From the NCBI GenBank assembly GCA_041736675.1, contig JBGSTD010000058.1, forward strand, positions 77,835 to 141,834: a stretch of 64,000 bases of DNA, given 5' to 3'. This DNA comes from Salaquimonas sp041736675. Lineage in GTDB: Bacteria > Pseudomonadota > Alphaproteobacteria > Rhizobiales > Rhizobiaceae. The notes below the pieces were generated by a model. That model was not told the origin of the DNA and did not search any database. It saw nothing but the letters and a program-made list of their open reading frames with translations. How positions within the stretch are numbered: position 1 is the stretch's first letter; every line of letters starts with the position of its first letter. The position numbers and the translations under genes are program-made. Below, piece by piece: positions 50,148-57,902 of the stretch.

Positions 50148-50900
50148 ATGGGACTGCTCGAAGGAAAATTCGCAATCATCACCGGAGCAGCTTCGCCGCG
50201 AGGTCTGGGCAAGGCGACGGCCAAACTGTTTGCTGAACACGGCGCTACCATAGCCATTCTCGATCTGGACGAGAATGCCGCCAAACAAGCAGCCGCCGAT
50301 CTTGGGAGTGGCCATGTCGGCTTGACCTGCAATGTAACGGATCTGGATGCCTGCAAAAAAGCGGCAACCGCTTTGATGCAGCGCTGGGGACAGATCGACA
50401 TTTTGGTCAACAATGCCGGTATTACACAGCCTCTGAAGATCATGGACATTGCCCCGCAAAATTATGATGCGGTGCTCGATGTCAATCTGCGCGGTACACT
50501 TTACATGAGCCAGGCTTGCATTCCCGCCATGCGCGGCAAGAAGTCAGGTTCCATCGTCAACCTGTCTTCGGTTTCTGCACAGCGCGGCGGCGGCGTATTT
50601 GGCGGGCCGCATTATTCAGCGGCAAAAGCCGGGATACTGGGCCTCACCAAGGCCATGGCCCGCGAACTTGCGCCCGACCAGATTCGTGTAAATGCCATCT
50701 GCCCGGGCTTCATTGCGACGGACATTACTGCAGGCAAGCTAACGGCGGAAATGAAAGAGATGATCCTGGCTGGCATCCCGATGGGCCGGGCAGGTGAGGC
50801 CAGTGATGTTGCCGGTTGCGCACTTTTTCTTGCTTCCGATCTTGCTGCCTACTGCACGGGAAGTGAAGTCGATGTGAATGGTGGATCACTGATCCACTGA
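50148..50900 (+). CDS. SDR-family oxidoreductase
   Basis: 250 residues with TGAASPRGLG (about 12-21), VNNAGITQP (about 86-94), NLSSVSAQRGGG and the catalytic YSAAK (about 159-163). Strong similarity in pattern to 3-oxoacyl-ACP reductase/polyol dehydrogenase SDRs. I chose ATG 50148 (AAGGGAGAACAGGC upstream). It would act with the split transketolase on an unknown sugar or polyol. The following TRAP genes may import the substrate. Confidence 0.85.
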   Translation: MGLLEGKFAIITGAASPRGLGKATAKLFAEHGATIAILDLDENAAKQAAADLGSGHVGLTCNVTDLDACKKAATALMQRWGQIDILVNNAGITQPLKIMDIAPQNYDAVLDVNLRGTLYMSQACIPAMRGKKSGSIVNLSSVSAQRGGGVFGGPHYSAAKAGILGLTKAMARELAPDQIRVNAICPGFIATDITAGKLTAEMKEMILAGIPMGRAGEASDVAGCALFLASDLAAYCTGSEVDVNGGSLIH

Positions 50901-50976
50901 ACAACTGCGTTGGCCATGGGAGGTCAACGCCAGAAAGTACAAAACAGTAAATACAAGTCAGAAGACACAGGCAGGA

Positions 50977-50988
50977 AAACCCGGGTTT
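50977..50988. promoter_or_regulatory. 12-bp perfect palindrome before dctP
   Basis: AAACCCGGGTTT, perfectly self-complementary, lies 27 bases before the dctP start codon. It could be an operator for a regulator of the TRAP genes. No known consensus was matched, and no nearby regulator gene is assigned to it. Confidence 0.4.
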
Positions 50989-51015
50989 GTGTTTCAACCC
51001 AAGGAGGAGAGTATA

Positions 51016-51978
51016 ATGAAGAAACTGGTATTGGCCCTGTTGGCCTCGACCATGGTGAGTGGCGCAGCCAATGCTGCCGAAGTCATCTTTGCGCATGGAT
51101 CAAATCCGGGAAACCCCCGGTTTGTTGCCGCTGAAAAATGGGCAGAACTTTTTGCGGCCTGTTCGGGCGGTGAGCATACAGTAAACCACGCTCCGTCTGC
51201 GACAATGGGCAATGATGTGGAGATGCTGACTTCTGCAACCGGCGGCGTGATTCAGATTACCGCAAACAGCCAGGGAGCGATGTCACAGATAGTGCCTGAA
51301 ATCGGTCTGCTCGGTCTGCCGTTTCTGTTCAACGATCTGCCTGCCGCCTGGAAAGTGCTGGATGGCGACGTCGGTAAAATGCTTGATGAGCGGGCCCAGA
51401 CAGCCGGACTGAAAATTCTCGGCTTCTGGGATAATGGCATCCGCAACGTTACACATACTACCAAGAACGTCGCCGCACCGGCGGATCTGAAAGGCATGAA
51501 AATCCGCACGCCGCCTGACCAGATGACGATCGACATTTTCGAGGCCCTTGGGGCAGCCCCGGCACCGCTTGCCTGGTCTGAACTGCCGACCGCCTTGCAG
51601 TCAGGTGTATTTGACGGTCAGGAAAATCCGCTTACCAATATCTACTCTGCCAAGCTTCACGAGATTACACCTTTTGTAACCATGACAGGTCACAAATACG
51701 AATCGACGCCGGTTGTGGCAGGTCTCTCCTGGTGGCAGTCGATTGATGAGAAAACGCAGAAATGCGCTCTTGATGCAACTGCAGAGGCAGGAAAACTGCA
51801 GCGCCAATTGTCGTTTGACGGCGACAGCGAACTGCGCCCCAAAATGGAAGCTGAAGGCGCCAAATTCGTTGAAGCAGACAAGAAGGCTTACCAGGAGGCA
51901 ACCGCATCAGTATATGACAAGTATGCCCAGACCTATCCGGATCTGGTAGCCGCCCTCAAAACTGCCGCAGGTCAGTGA
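51016..51978 (+). CDS. dctP: TRAP transporter solute-binding protein, DctP family
   Basis: 320 residues. Signal peptide (MKKLVLALLASTMVSGAANA, about 1-20). DctP-family pattern: PRFVAAEKWAELF, PEIGLLGLPFLFND, GMKIRTPPDQMTIDIFEALGAAPAPLAWSELPTAL (about 165-198, containing the ligand arginine) and the QENPLTNIYSAKLHE stretch. GGAGGAG precedes the ATG 51016. It delivers an organic acid or sugar acid to DctQM; the ligand is not evident. Stop overlaps dctQ by one base. Confidence 0.93.
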   Translation: MKKLVLALLASTMVSGAANAAEVIFAHGSNPGNPRFVAAEKWAELFAACSGGEHTVNHAPSATMGNDVEMLTSATGGVIQITANSQGAMSQIVPEIGLLGLPFLFNDLPAAWKVLDGDVGKMLDERAQTAGLKILGFWDNGIRNVTHTTKNVAAPADLKGMKIRTPPDQMTIDIFEALGAAPAPLAWSELPTALQSGVFDGQENPLTNIYSAKLHEITPFVTMTGHKYESTPVVAGLSWWQSIDEKTQKCALDATAEAGKLQRQLSFDGDSELRPKMEAEGAKFVEADKKAYQEATASVYDKYAQTYPDLVAALKTAAGQ

Positions 51979-52565
51979 TGAAAAAGGCCGGGAACACCCC
52001 TTCTCCCGATGAAGGAACTTCCGGCAATAGGGGGGAGGGGCACGCCCCCTTCCTCAAAATTCCCGGAATGCTTGTGGCGATACTGGAGCATAGCGGAAAG
52101 ATTATCGCCGTGTTCTGCCTTGCCTTCATGTTCATGGCGCTATTGGTGAACGTAGTACTGCGATACGCATTCGGTTCGGGTATTGCATGGGCCTATGAAA
52201 TCCATGCGCTTCTGCTGCCGTGGTTGGTTGCCGGGGGAATAGTAATTGCGTCCTCCCGTGGCCGCCACATTGCAATCAGTCTTCTGATCGACATGCTGGA
52301 TGACGAAAAGCGCAGATGGTTGCTGATCGCCATTGAGATATGTCTGATCAGCATCTGCATATCCGTTCTTTGGTCGAGCCAGCCGATCTTGCGCGCTTCC
52401 CAGTTCCAGACACTTTCAACGCTCGGCATCAAACAAATCTGGGGCTATTCCAGCCTGATCTACGCTTTCGCGGCGATGGTTCTGATCAGCCTGGCGAGGA
52501 TGATTGCCATGATGACTGGTGCCCCTGTTGTTGAAACAAACCCAGCTGACAAGAGCTTGAGTTAG
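51978..52565 (+). CDS. dctQ: TRAP transporter small permease subunit
   Basis: 195 residues with four membrane segments (about 40-62, 75-97, 113-133, 155-178). The N terminus is hydrophilic (about 1-35, GNTPSPDEGTSGN). The DctQ-type stretch ALLLPWLVAGGIVIASSRGRHIAIS is present. ATG 51978 overlaps the dctP stop (TGATG), so translation is coupled. It pairs with DctM in the inner membrane. Confidence 0.9.
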   Translation: MKKAGNTPSPDEGTSGNRGEGHAPFLKIPGMLVAILEHSGKIIAVFCLAFMFMALLVNVVLRYAFGSGIAWAYEIHALLLPWLVAGGIVIASSRGRHIAISLLIDMLDDEKRRWLLIAIEICLISICISVLWSSQPILRASQFQTLSTLGIKQIWGYSSLIYAFAAMVLISLARMIAMMTGAPVVETNPADKSLS

Positions 52566-52575
52566 GAGCCGTACT

Positions 52576-53832
52576 ATGTCTGTTACAATGATCTGGATAT
52601 TCATGCTGCTGCTCACATTGGCAGTGCCGGTTGCTCACGCCATGCTTGGCGGAGTGGCAGTTGCGCTCTGGCTCGATGGCAAGCCGATGGCCGTGCTGCT
52701 TCAACGCCTCTATTCGCCAACACAAAGCTTCCCAATGATGGCAATTCCATTTTTCATTCTCGCCGGAAGCCTTATGATGTCAGGGCGCTTTGGTGTCTAT
52801 CTGGTCAATGTGGCACAGCTGCTTGTTGGCAGGTTCAAGGGCGGCCTTGGGCAGGTTTCGATCATCGGATCGGTCATGTTCGGCGGTGTCTCGGGTTCGG
52901 CTGTGGCCGATGCAACCGCGCTTGGTACCGCGCTTATTCCGGTTCAACTGAAAGAGGGCTATCCAAAGGGATTTGCCGCAGCAATCAATTCGTCCTCCTC
53001 AACAATTTCAGTCCTTATTCCGCCCTCCATACCGCTGATCCTGTTTGGCCTAGTTTCCAATGTGTCGATCATAGACCTCTTCGTTGCCGGAATTTTGCCT
53101 GGTCTCATGCTGGGCATCGGCATGGTGATAGCGGTATGGCTCGTGGCCATAAAGCAGGACCTGCCGAGATCTCCGCTCGCGGGTGGATTTACCGCTTTCC
53201 GCTCGCAAATATTTGCAGCCATTCCTGCGCTGCTCATGCCTGTATTCGTAATTGGCACACTTCGTTTCGGTGTCGCAACGCCAACCGAAGTCAGCGTGAT
53301 GGCGGTGGCATATGCACTTTTTGTCAGCGGGCTGATCTACCGTGATCTAAGTTGGAAGGTACTTTGGGATTCAGCGGTCGAAACCGCGATGATGACCGGC
53401 GCCGTCATGTTGATCATCATGGCGTCTTCCACCATCCAGTGGCTGATGACTGCCGAACGCATCCCGCAGTTTATGGCGGAATGGGTGGGGGCAACATTTT
53501 CCCAGACCTGGACAGTTATTCTGGCGATGAACCTGATCATGCTTGTTATCGGGGCATTTCTCGATCTGCCAGCAGCCATTCTTTTGCTGGGTCCGTTATT
53601 CGTTGTTATTGCGCAGGCAATCGGTCTTGATCTCGTTCAGCTTGGTCTGATGATGGTGGTAAACCTGTCGATTGGATTGTACACTCCGCCAGTGGGCACG
53701 ACCTTGTTCATATCGGCTGCCATCGCGCGAACAGGGATTGGCGATGTGGTAAAATCCTTGATACCTTTTTACATTGTCGCAATCATTGTTTTGTTGTTGA
53801 TCTCCTATGTACCGGCACTGACCATATACTAG
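52576..53832 (+). CDS. dctM: TRAP transporter large permease subunit
   Basis: 418 residues with about 11-13 membrane segments. DctM motifs are MMAIPFFILAGSLMMSG, GSVMFGGVSGSAVADATALGT, SSSTISVLIPPSIPLILFGL and the C-terminal LSIGLYTPPVGTTLFISAAIA. It carries out ion-coupled import with DctP and DctQ. The start follows dctQ by 10 bases with TTAGGAG upstream. It ends 25 bases from the convergent LysR gene. Confidence 0.94.
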   Translation: MSVTMIWIFMLLLTLAVPVAHAMLGGVAVALWLDGKPMAVLLQRLYSPTQSFPMMAIPFFILAGSLMMSGRFGVYLVNVAQLLVGRFKGGLGQVSIIGSVMFGGVSGSAVADATALGTALIPVQLKEGYPKGFAAAINSSSSTISVLIPPSIPLILFGLVSNVSIIDLFVAGILPGLMLGIGMVIAVWLVAIKQDLPRSPLAGGFTAFRSQIFAAIPALLMPVFVIGTLRFGVATPTEVSVMAVAYALFVSGLIYRDLSWKVLWDSAVETAMMTGAVMLIIMASSTIQWLMTAERIPQFMAEWVGATFSQTWTVILAMNLIMLVIGAFLDLPAAILLLGPLFVVIAQAIGLDLVQLGLMMVVNLSIGLYTPPVGTTLFISAAIARTGIGDVVKSLIPFYIVAIIVLLLISYVPALTIY

Positions 53833-53857
53833 GAGCCACAGACCGGTTGCCGTGCGT

Positions 53858-54844
53858 TCACAGTTTCCAGGCTTCTTTCTGGATCAGGCCTGTTCCGCTG
53901 TCGCTTTTGAAGCGGCAGCCATGATTGACCAGTGTCTCCCGGGCAAGATCCTGATGTATGGAGCTTTCCTTTTCCAGCCAATCCACAAAGCGGGTGACAA
54001 TCCGGCGGTTGAAGTGTCTGGGTGGACATACAAACCAGTAGGCCGGAAAATCGATGACCTTGAAATCGGGTGAAAAAGGCACAAGGTGACCGGCGATGAT
54101 GTCAGGCAGGCACAGGGTCACACTGTCGAGGACAAGTCCGCCGCCCTGTTTCGCCAGCTCAATCGACATGGAGGAGCGGTCAAACCGGAGCGGGTATTGA
54201 AGGTCGGCAATTTCGATTGAGTTTGAAGCAAGCCATAAATCCCATCTGAAAATCGTCTTGACGCTGTCTATCAAACGCGCCTTCTGCAATTGCTCAGCTG
54301 GGTCAGGGGAGAATACCTGGAGTTCCTTAAGGTAACCCGGGCTGCACAGCGGCAGAACAAAATCGTGCATGAAACAGCGCTCTGTCAAACCTGCCCACCC
54401 ACCAAGCCCGTAGCGCAGATCAAAATCTACTGGTTCTGTCTCAAAGGATGAAAAATCCGGTGTTGCGTCAATGCGGATGTTCCATTCGGGATTTGCTGTC
54501 AGAAATGCGTTAATTCGCGGACCGAGCCATCTTACACCGAAACTTGGACTTACCCTGATTGTCAGGCTGCGGACGTCACGCTGGCGTGAAATGGCATTCC
54601 TTGCATTTCGGATTGCTGCAAAGGCGTGGGTGGTGGTCTGAAAAAGGCGATCTCCGTCAAGTGTCAGTATCAGTTTGTTTTTTTCGCGTCGGAACAGTTT
54701 GACGCCGAACTGGGATTCGAGAAGAGAAATCTGCTGGGAAACCGCTGACGGCGAAACGCCCAGTTCTACTCCCGCCTTCGCGACTGAGCCAAGCCGCGCC
54801 ACGGCTTCGAAATACTCGGTGGATTTGATGTTGATATCACGCAT
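53858..54844 (-). CDS. LysR-family regulator, GcvA-like
   Basis: 328 residues with an N-terminal winged helix (STEYFEAVARLGSVAKAGVELGVSPSAVSQQISLLESQFG, about 7-46) and a LysR effector domain (RVSPSFGVRWLGPRINAFL onward). The patterns WLGPRI, DFDLRYGLGGWAG and the cysteine-rich LPLCSPGYL recall GcvA. I chose ATG 54844 because the helix-turn-helix begins right after it; a TTG at 54898 adds 18 residues and would overlap an inverted repeat. It converges with dctM, so it may control the TRAP-transketolase operon. Effector unknown. Confidence 0.85.
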   Translation of the reverse strand: MRDINIKSTEYFEAVARLGSVAKAGVELGVSPSAVSQQISLLESQFGVKLFRREKNKLILTLDGDRLFQTTTHAFAAIRNARNAISRQRDVRSLTIRVSPSFGVRWLGPRINAFLTANPEWNIRIDATPDFSSFETEPVDFDLRYGLGGWAGLTERCFMHDFVLPLCSPGYLKELQVFSPDPAEQLQKARLIDSVKTIFRWDLWLASNSIEIADLQYPLRFDRSSMSIELAKQGGGLVLDSVTLCLPDIIAGHLVPFSPDFKVIDFPAYWFVCPPRHFNRRIVTRFVDWLEKESSIHQDLARETLVNHGCRFKSDSGTGLIQKEAWKL

Positions 54845-54868
54845 CTGTAGACCAAAGCTTAAACTTGG

Positions 54869-54883
54869 CCGGTGTTCAACCGG
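54869..54883. promoter_or_regulatory. CCGGT-N5-ACCGG inverted repeat upstream of the GcvA-like gene
   Basis: A perfect 5-5-5 inverted repeat 24 bases upstream of the proposed LysR start. It could be an autoregulatory site. It is too short to exclude chance. Confidence 0.35.
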
Positions 54884-54929
54884 AATTGAGACTATCAACG
54901 GATTTCATTTGGAGGTAGGCACAAACCTG

Positions 54930-55871
54930 TCATCTAGCCGAAGTATAAGTTTTACCTATCAGTGGCAGCATCGATATTCCCTTGCGTGTCAAAAAATCCT
55001 CAAACGCAATAATCGAGGGAGATAGCGATTTTTCAAGGCGCGTGATGCTGAACCATTGCCGTCTGATCGGAGTGTTCTTTACATCGAGGATGACAAGGCT
55101 GCCGTTGTTGCATTCCTGCTCAATTGTGTGACCTGAAATAAATGCAATGCCAAGACCCGCAATAACCGCCTGCTTGATTGTTTCGTTGGAATCCATTTCC
55201 ATTGCTCGATGAAGATTTTCACGAAACTCTCTGACATCGTTCATGAATATTTCAAGACTAATTCTCGTGCCTGACCCACGTTCGCGTATGATGATTTTTT
55301 GCATGGCAAGTTGTTCATTTCCAATATCAAGCTGACTTGCAAGCGGATGGTCTGGGCGTGCAATAAATACCAGCGGGTGATCGCCGAACAATGTTGCCCG
55401 CACCCTGATGTCATCAGGTGGACGACCCATCAGGGCCAGATCGATTTCATAGTTTTTCAGCTTTGTGATTGTTTCATACCGGTTTGCAATATGAAGTTTG
55501 ATTTCAATCCCCGGATGTTCAGCCAAGAAGGCTGCCATCAGGCGGGGCGCGAAATACTTGCCGGTTGAAACAACACCAATCCGGATGGTTCCGCGCTTCA
55601 GTGTCCCCAATGATTTGATGCTGTCTTCGAGAACGCTTATCTCATCAACGATGTTACGGGCAGACTTCAAGACCAGCGCGCCGGCTTCCGTCAGGACCAT
55701 CCCTCCCTTCGTTCTGTGAAAAACCGGAGAACCGATTTCTGCCTCAATCTGCTGGAGTTGCAGGGTCACAGCCGGCGGGGTCAGCGAAAGCAATTCAGCA
55801 GCGGTGGTGATTTTGCCGGTCTTGTGAACAGCAAGGATCGTGTTGAAATTTTTCAGGGTGAGATTGCGCAT
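54930..55871 (-). CDS. cbbR: LysR-family regulator of the Calvin cycle operon
   Basis: 313 residues. The N-terminal helix-turn-helix is AVHKTGKITTAAELLSLTPPAVTLQLQQIEAEIG (about 13-46), and the effector domain starts about 90 (TIRIGVVSTGKYFAPRLMAAFLAEHPGIEI, the CbbR-typical GKYFAPR stretch). CbbR senses metabolites such as RuBP or NADPH and activates cbb transcription. ATG 55871 is preferred; a TTG two codons earlier is possible. It faces cbbF across an AT-rich region with repeats, the standard CbbR arrangement. Confidence 0.93.
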   Translation of the reverse strand: MRNLTLKNFNTILAVHKTGKITTAAELLSLTPPAVTLQLQQIEAEIGSPVFHRTKGGMVLTEAGALVLKSARNIVDEISVLEDSIKSLGTLKRGTIRIGVVSTGKYFAPRLMAAFLAEHPGIEIKLHIANRYETITKLKNYEIDLALMGRPPDDIRVRATLFGDHPLVFIARPDHPLASQLDIGNEQLAMQKIIIRERGSGTRISLEIFMNDVREFRENLHRAMEMDSNETIKQAVIAGLGIAFISGHTIEQECNNGSLVILDVKNTPIRRQWFSITRLEKSLSPSIIAFEDFLTRKGISMLPLIGKTYTSAR

Positions 55872-55880
55872 ACACAAGAG

Positions 55881-55920
55881 TAAAATTTTTTAATTTTATT
55901 TGTCAATTTATTTAATTTTA
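55881..55920. promoter_or_regulatory. AT-rich repeat region, probable CbbR binding site
   Basis: TTTAATTTTA occurs twice (55889-55898 and 55911-55920), 22 bases apart, about two helical turns. The first copy is also part of a 7-4-7 inverted repeat (TAAAATT TTTT AATTTTA, 55881-55898). This matches the spacing expected for LysR-type sites between divergent cbbR and cbbF; the consensus was not tested. Confidence 0.6.
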
Positions 55921-55965
55921 CAAACATTCATTTTTTTGCATTTCTTAGAGTGGGAGGAATATTTA

Positions 55966-57015
55966 ATGTCAGGTAACTCACTCAGTGCCTATTTGAGGTC
56001 TGGTCTGTTTGCAGGCGATGCGACCTTTGCAGCAGTTGCCGAAACAATCGAATTGCTTGCAAAGGCGGCTTTGGAAGTGCGGGCTTTGGTAAATCAGGGC
56101 GCACTGGGTTCTGCCATCGGGTCCACGCGCGGTGAAACCAATGCGGACGGTGACATCCAAAAGGAGCTGGATGTCGTGGCAGACAATATCTTCCTTAACG
56201 CCGCCAAGACATCGCATATTGCGGTTTACGGATCCGAAGAAATGAAGAGCCCTGTTGTTCTCAACAACACGTCGCCTTTCGCATTGGCAATAGATCCTCT
56301 CGACGGTTCCTCGAACATAGACACCAACGTATCCATTGGTACCATTTTCTCGTTGCTTCCGGTAGTCGGCGATCCAAAAGTTGATCCGATGGGATCGTTT
56401 TTGCAGGCCGGACGCAACCAGATTGCAGCAGGATTTTTCATTTACGGCCCCCAGCTTGCGCTTGTTCTGACACTGGGGCGCGGGACACAGATCTTTGTCT
56501 ACTCATCCAAATATGGCGGCTTTATTCAGGCCTACAAGTCAATTTCTGTAACTGAGAAAACCAGCGAATTTGCGGTAAACGCTTCAAACTACCGGCACTG
56601 GTTTGAACCAATTCGGCTTTATGTGGATGATTGCTTTGCCGGCACAGATGGACCGCGCGAGCGCGATTTCAACATGCGGTGGATAGCTTCGCTGGTGGCC
56701 GATACCTACAGGATTTTGGTACGCGGTGGAGTATTTTTGTATCCAGCAGATCAGCGCCGTGGATACGGATCAGGCAGACTTCGCCTTGTCTACGAAGCCA
56801 ATCCGATCTCATTCATCGTTGAGCAAGCCGGAGGTGCGGCAACCGACAGCATCGAACCGATCCTCGATATCCTGCCAAAGGATCTGCATGAAAGGGTGCC
56901 GCTGGTTTTCGGCTCCAAAAAGGAAGTCAACAAAATATCCCGCTATCATACCGATCCGAGCATGATCGGAGAGCGTGCACCGCTCTTCGGCAAGCGCGGT
57001 CTTTTCAGGGCCTGA
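55966..57015 (+). CDS. cbbF: Fructose-1,6-/sedoheptulose-1,7-bisphosphatase
   Basis: 349 residues of class I FBPase. Metal and active-site motifs are GSIGSTRGETNADGDIQKELD-like segment, YGSEEMKSP (about 87-95), AIDPLDGSSNIDTNVSIGTIF (about 107-127) and RGGVFLYPADQRRGYGSGRLRLVYEANP (about 253-280). It dephosphorylates Calvin cycle bisphosphates. I chose ATG 55966 with GGGAGGAA upstream; an in-frame start at 55900 lies in the promoter region and adds unrelated residues. First gene of the cbb operon. Confidence 0.95.
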   Translation: MSGNSLSAYLRSGLFAGDATFAAVAETIELLAKAALEVRALVNQGALGSAIGSTRGETNADGDIQKELDVVADNIFLNAAKTSHIAVYGSEEMKSPVVLNNTSPFALAIDPLDGSSNIDTNVSIGTIFSLLPVVGDPKVDPMGSFLQAGRNQIAAGFFIYGPQLALVLTLGRGTQIFVYSSKYGGFIQAYKSISVTEKTSEFAVNASNYRHWFEPIRLYVDDCFAGTDGPRERDFNMRWIASLVADTYRILVRGGVFLYPADQRRGYGSGRLRLVYEANPISFIVEQAGGAATDSIEPILDILPKDLHERVPLVFGSKKEVNKISRYHTDPSMIGERAPLFGKRGLFRA

Positions 57016-57024
57016 GAGAAAACC

Positions 57025-57894
57025 ATGTCAGCAAAATTTCCCATCATATCCATTACCGGTTCATCTGGCGCAGGCACCACGACCGTCGAGCAGACATTTA
57101 AAAAGATTTTCTCCAGGGAGAAGGTCACAGCCTCATTCATCGAAGGGGACGCATTTCACAAATATGATCGTTTGGCGATGCGCGACAAGGTCGCCGAGGA
57201 AAAACTTAATGGCAAGGATTTCACGCACTTTGCGGCGGATGCAAACGAGTTGGAAATACTGGAAAGCGTTTTCGAGGAATATGGTCGCCGCGGCAAGGGA
57301 AGAACCAGGCATTACGTTCATGATGATGAAGAAGCGAAAGCCTATGGCGCTGAGCCGGGTACGTTTACACAGTGGGAAGAGTTCGGAGAAACCGATGTTT
57401 TGTTCTATGAGGGGCTGCATGGCTGCGTTGTCACCGACAAGGTAAATCTGGCAAGGCATTGTGATCTGAAGATCGGTGTTGTGCCGGTAATCAATCTCGA
57501 GTGGATACAGAAAATTCACCGCGACAAGGCGGCACGGGGTTACTCGACCGAAGCGGTCACGGACACGATCCTGCGCCGCATGCCGGATTATGTGAATTAT
57601 ATTTGCCCTCAGTTCGCACTGACCGACATCAACTTCCAGCGCGTGCCCATCGTTGATACCTCCAATCCGTTTATCGCGCGCTGGATACCGACACCGGCAG
57701 AATCCGTCCTTGTGATTCGTTTTGCCAATCCGCGCGGAATAGATTTTCCATATTTGCTCAGCATGCTTCCCAACAGCTACATGTCGCGTGCCAATTCAAT
57801 TGTTGTGCCTGGCGACAAATTGGATCTGGCAATGCAGCTGATTTTCACCCCGCTGATCAACAAGTTGGTCGAGCGCAAACGGCGTATGTCGTGA
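57025..57894 (+). CDS. cbbP: Phosphoribulokinase
   Basis: 289 residues of the class I (proteobacterial) type. The P-loop is GSSGAGTTTVEQ (about 12-23), followed by IEGDAFHKYDRLAMR, HYVHDDEEAKAYG and the LFYEGLHGCVV segment (about 129-139) with the catalytic acid. It makes ribulose-1,5-bisphosphate from ribulose-5-phosphate and ATP. The gap from cbbF is 9 bases; its stop is shortly followed by cbbT. Length is as expected (about 290). Confidence 0.96.
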   Translation: MSAKFPIISITGSSGAGTTTVEQTFKKIFSREKVTASFIEGDAFHKYDRLAMRDKVAEEKLNGKDFTHFAADANELEILESVFEEYGRRGKGRTRHYVHDDEEAKAYGAEPGTFTQWEEFGETDVLFYEGLHGCVVTDKVNLARHCDLKIGVVPVINLEWIQKIHRDKAARGYSTEAVTDTILRRMPDYVNYICPQFALTDINFQRVPIVDTSNPFIARWIPTPAESVLVIRFANPRGIDFPYLLSMLPNSYMSRANSIVVPGDKLDLAMQLIFTPLINKLVERKRRMS

Positions 57895-57902
57895 GGAGAG
57901 TG

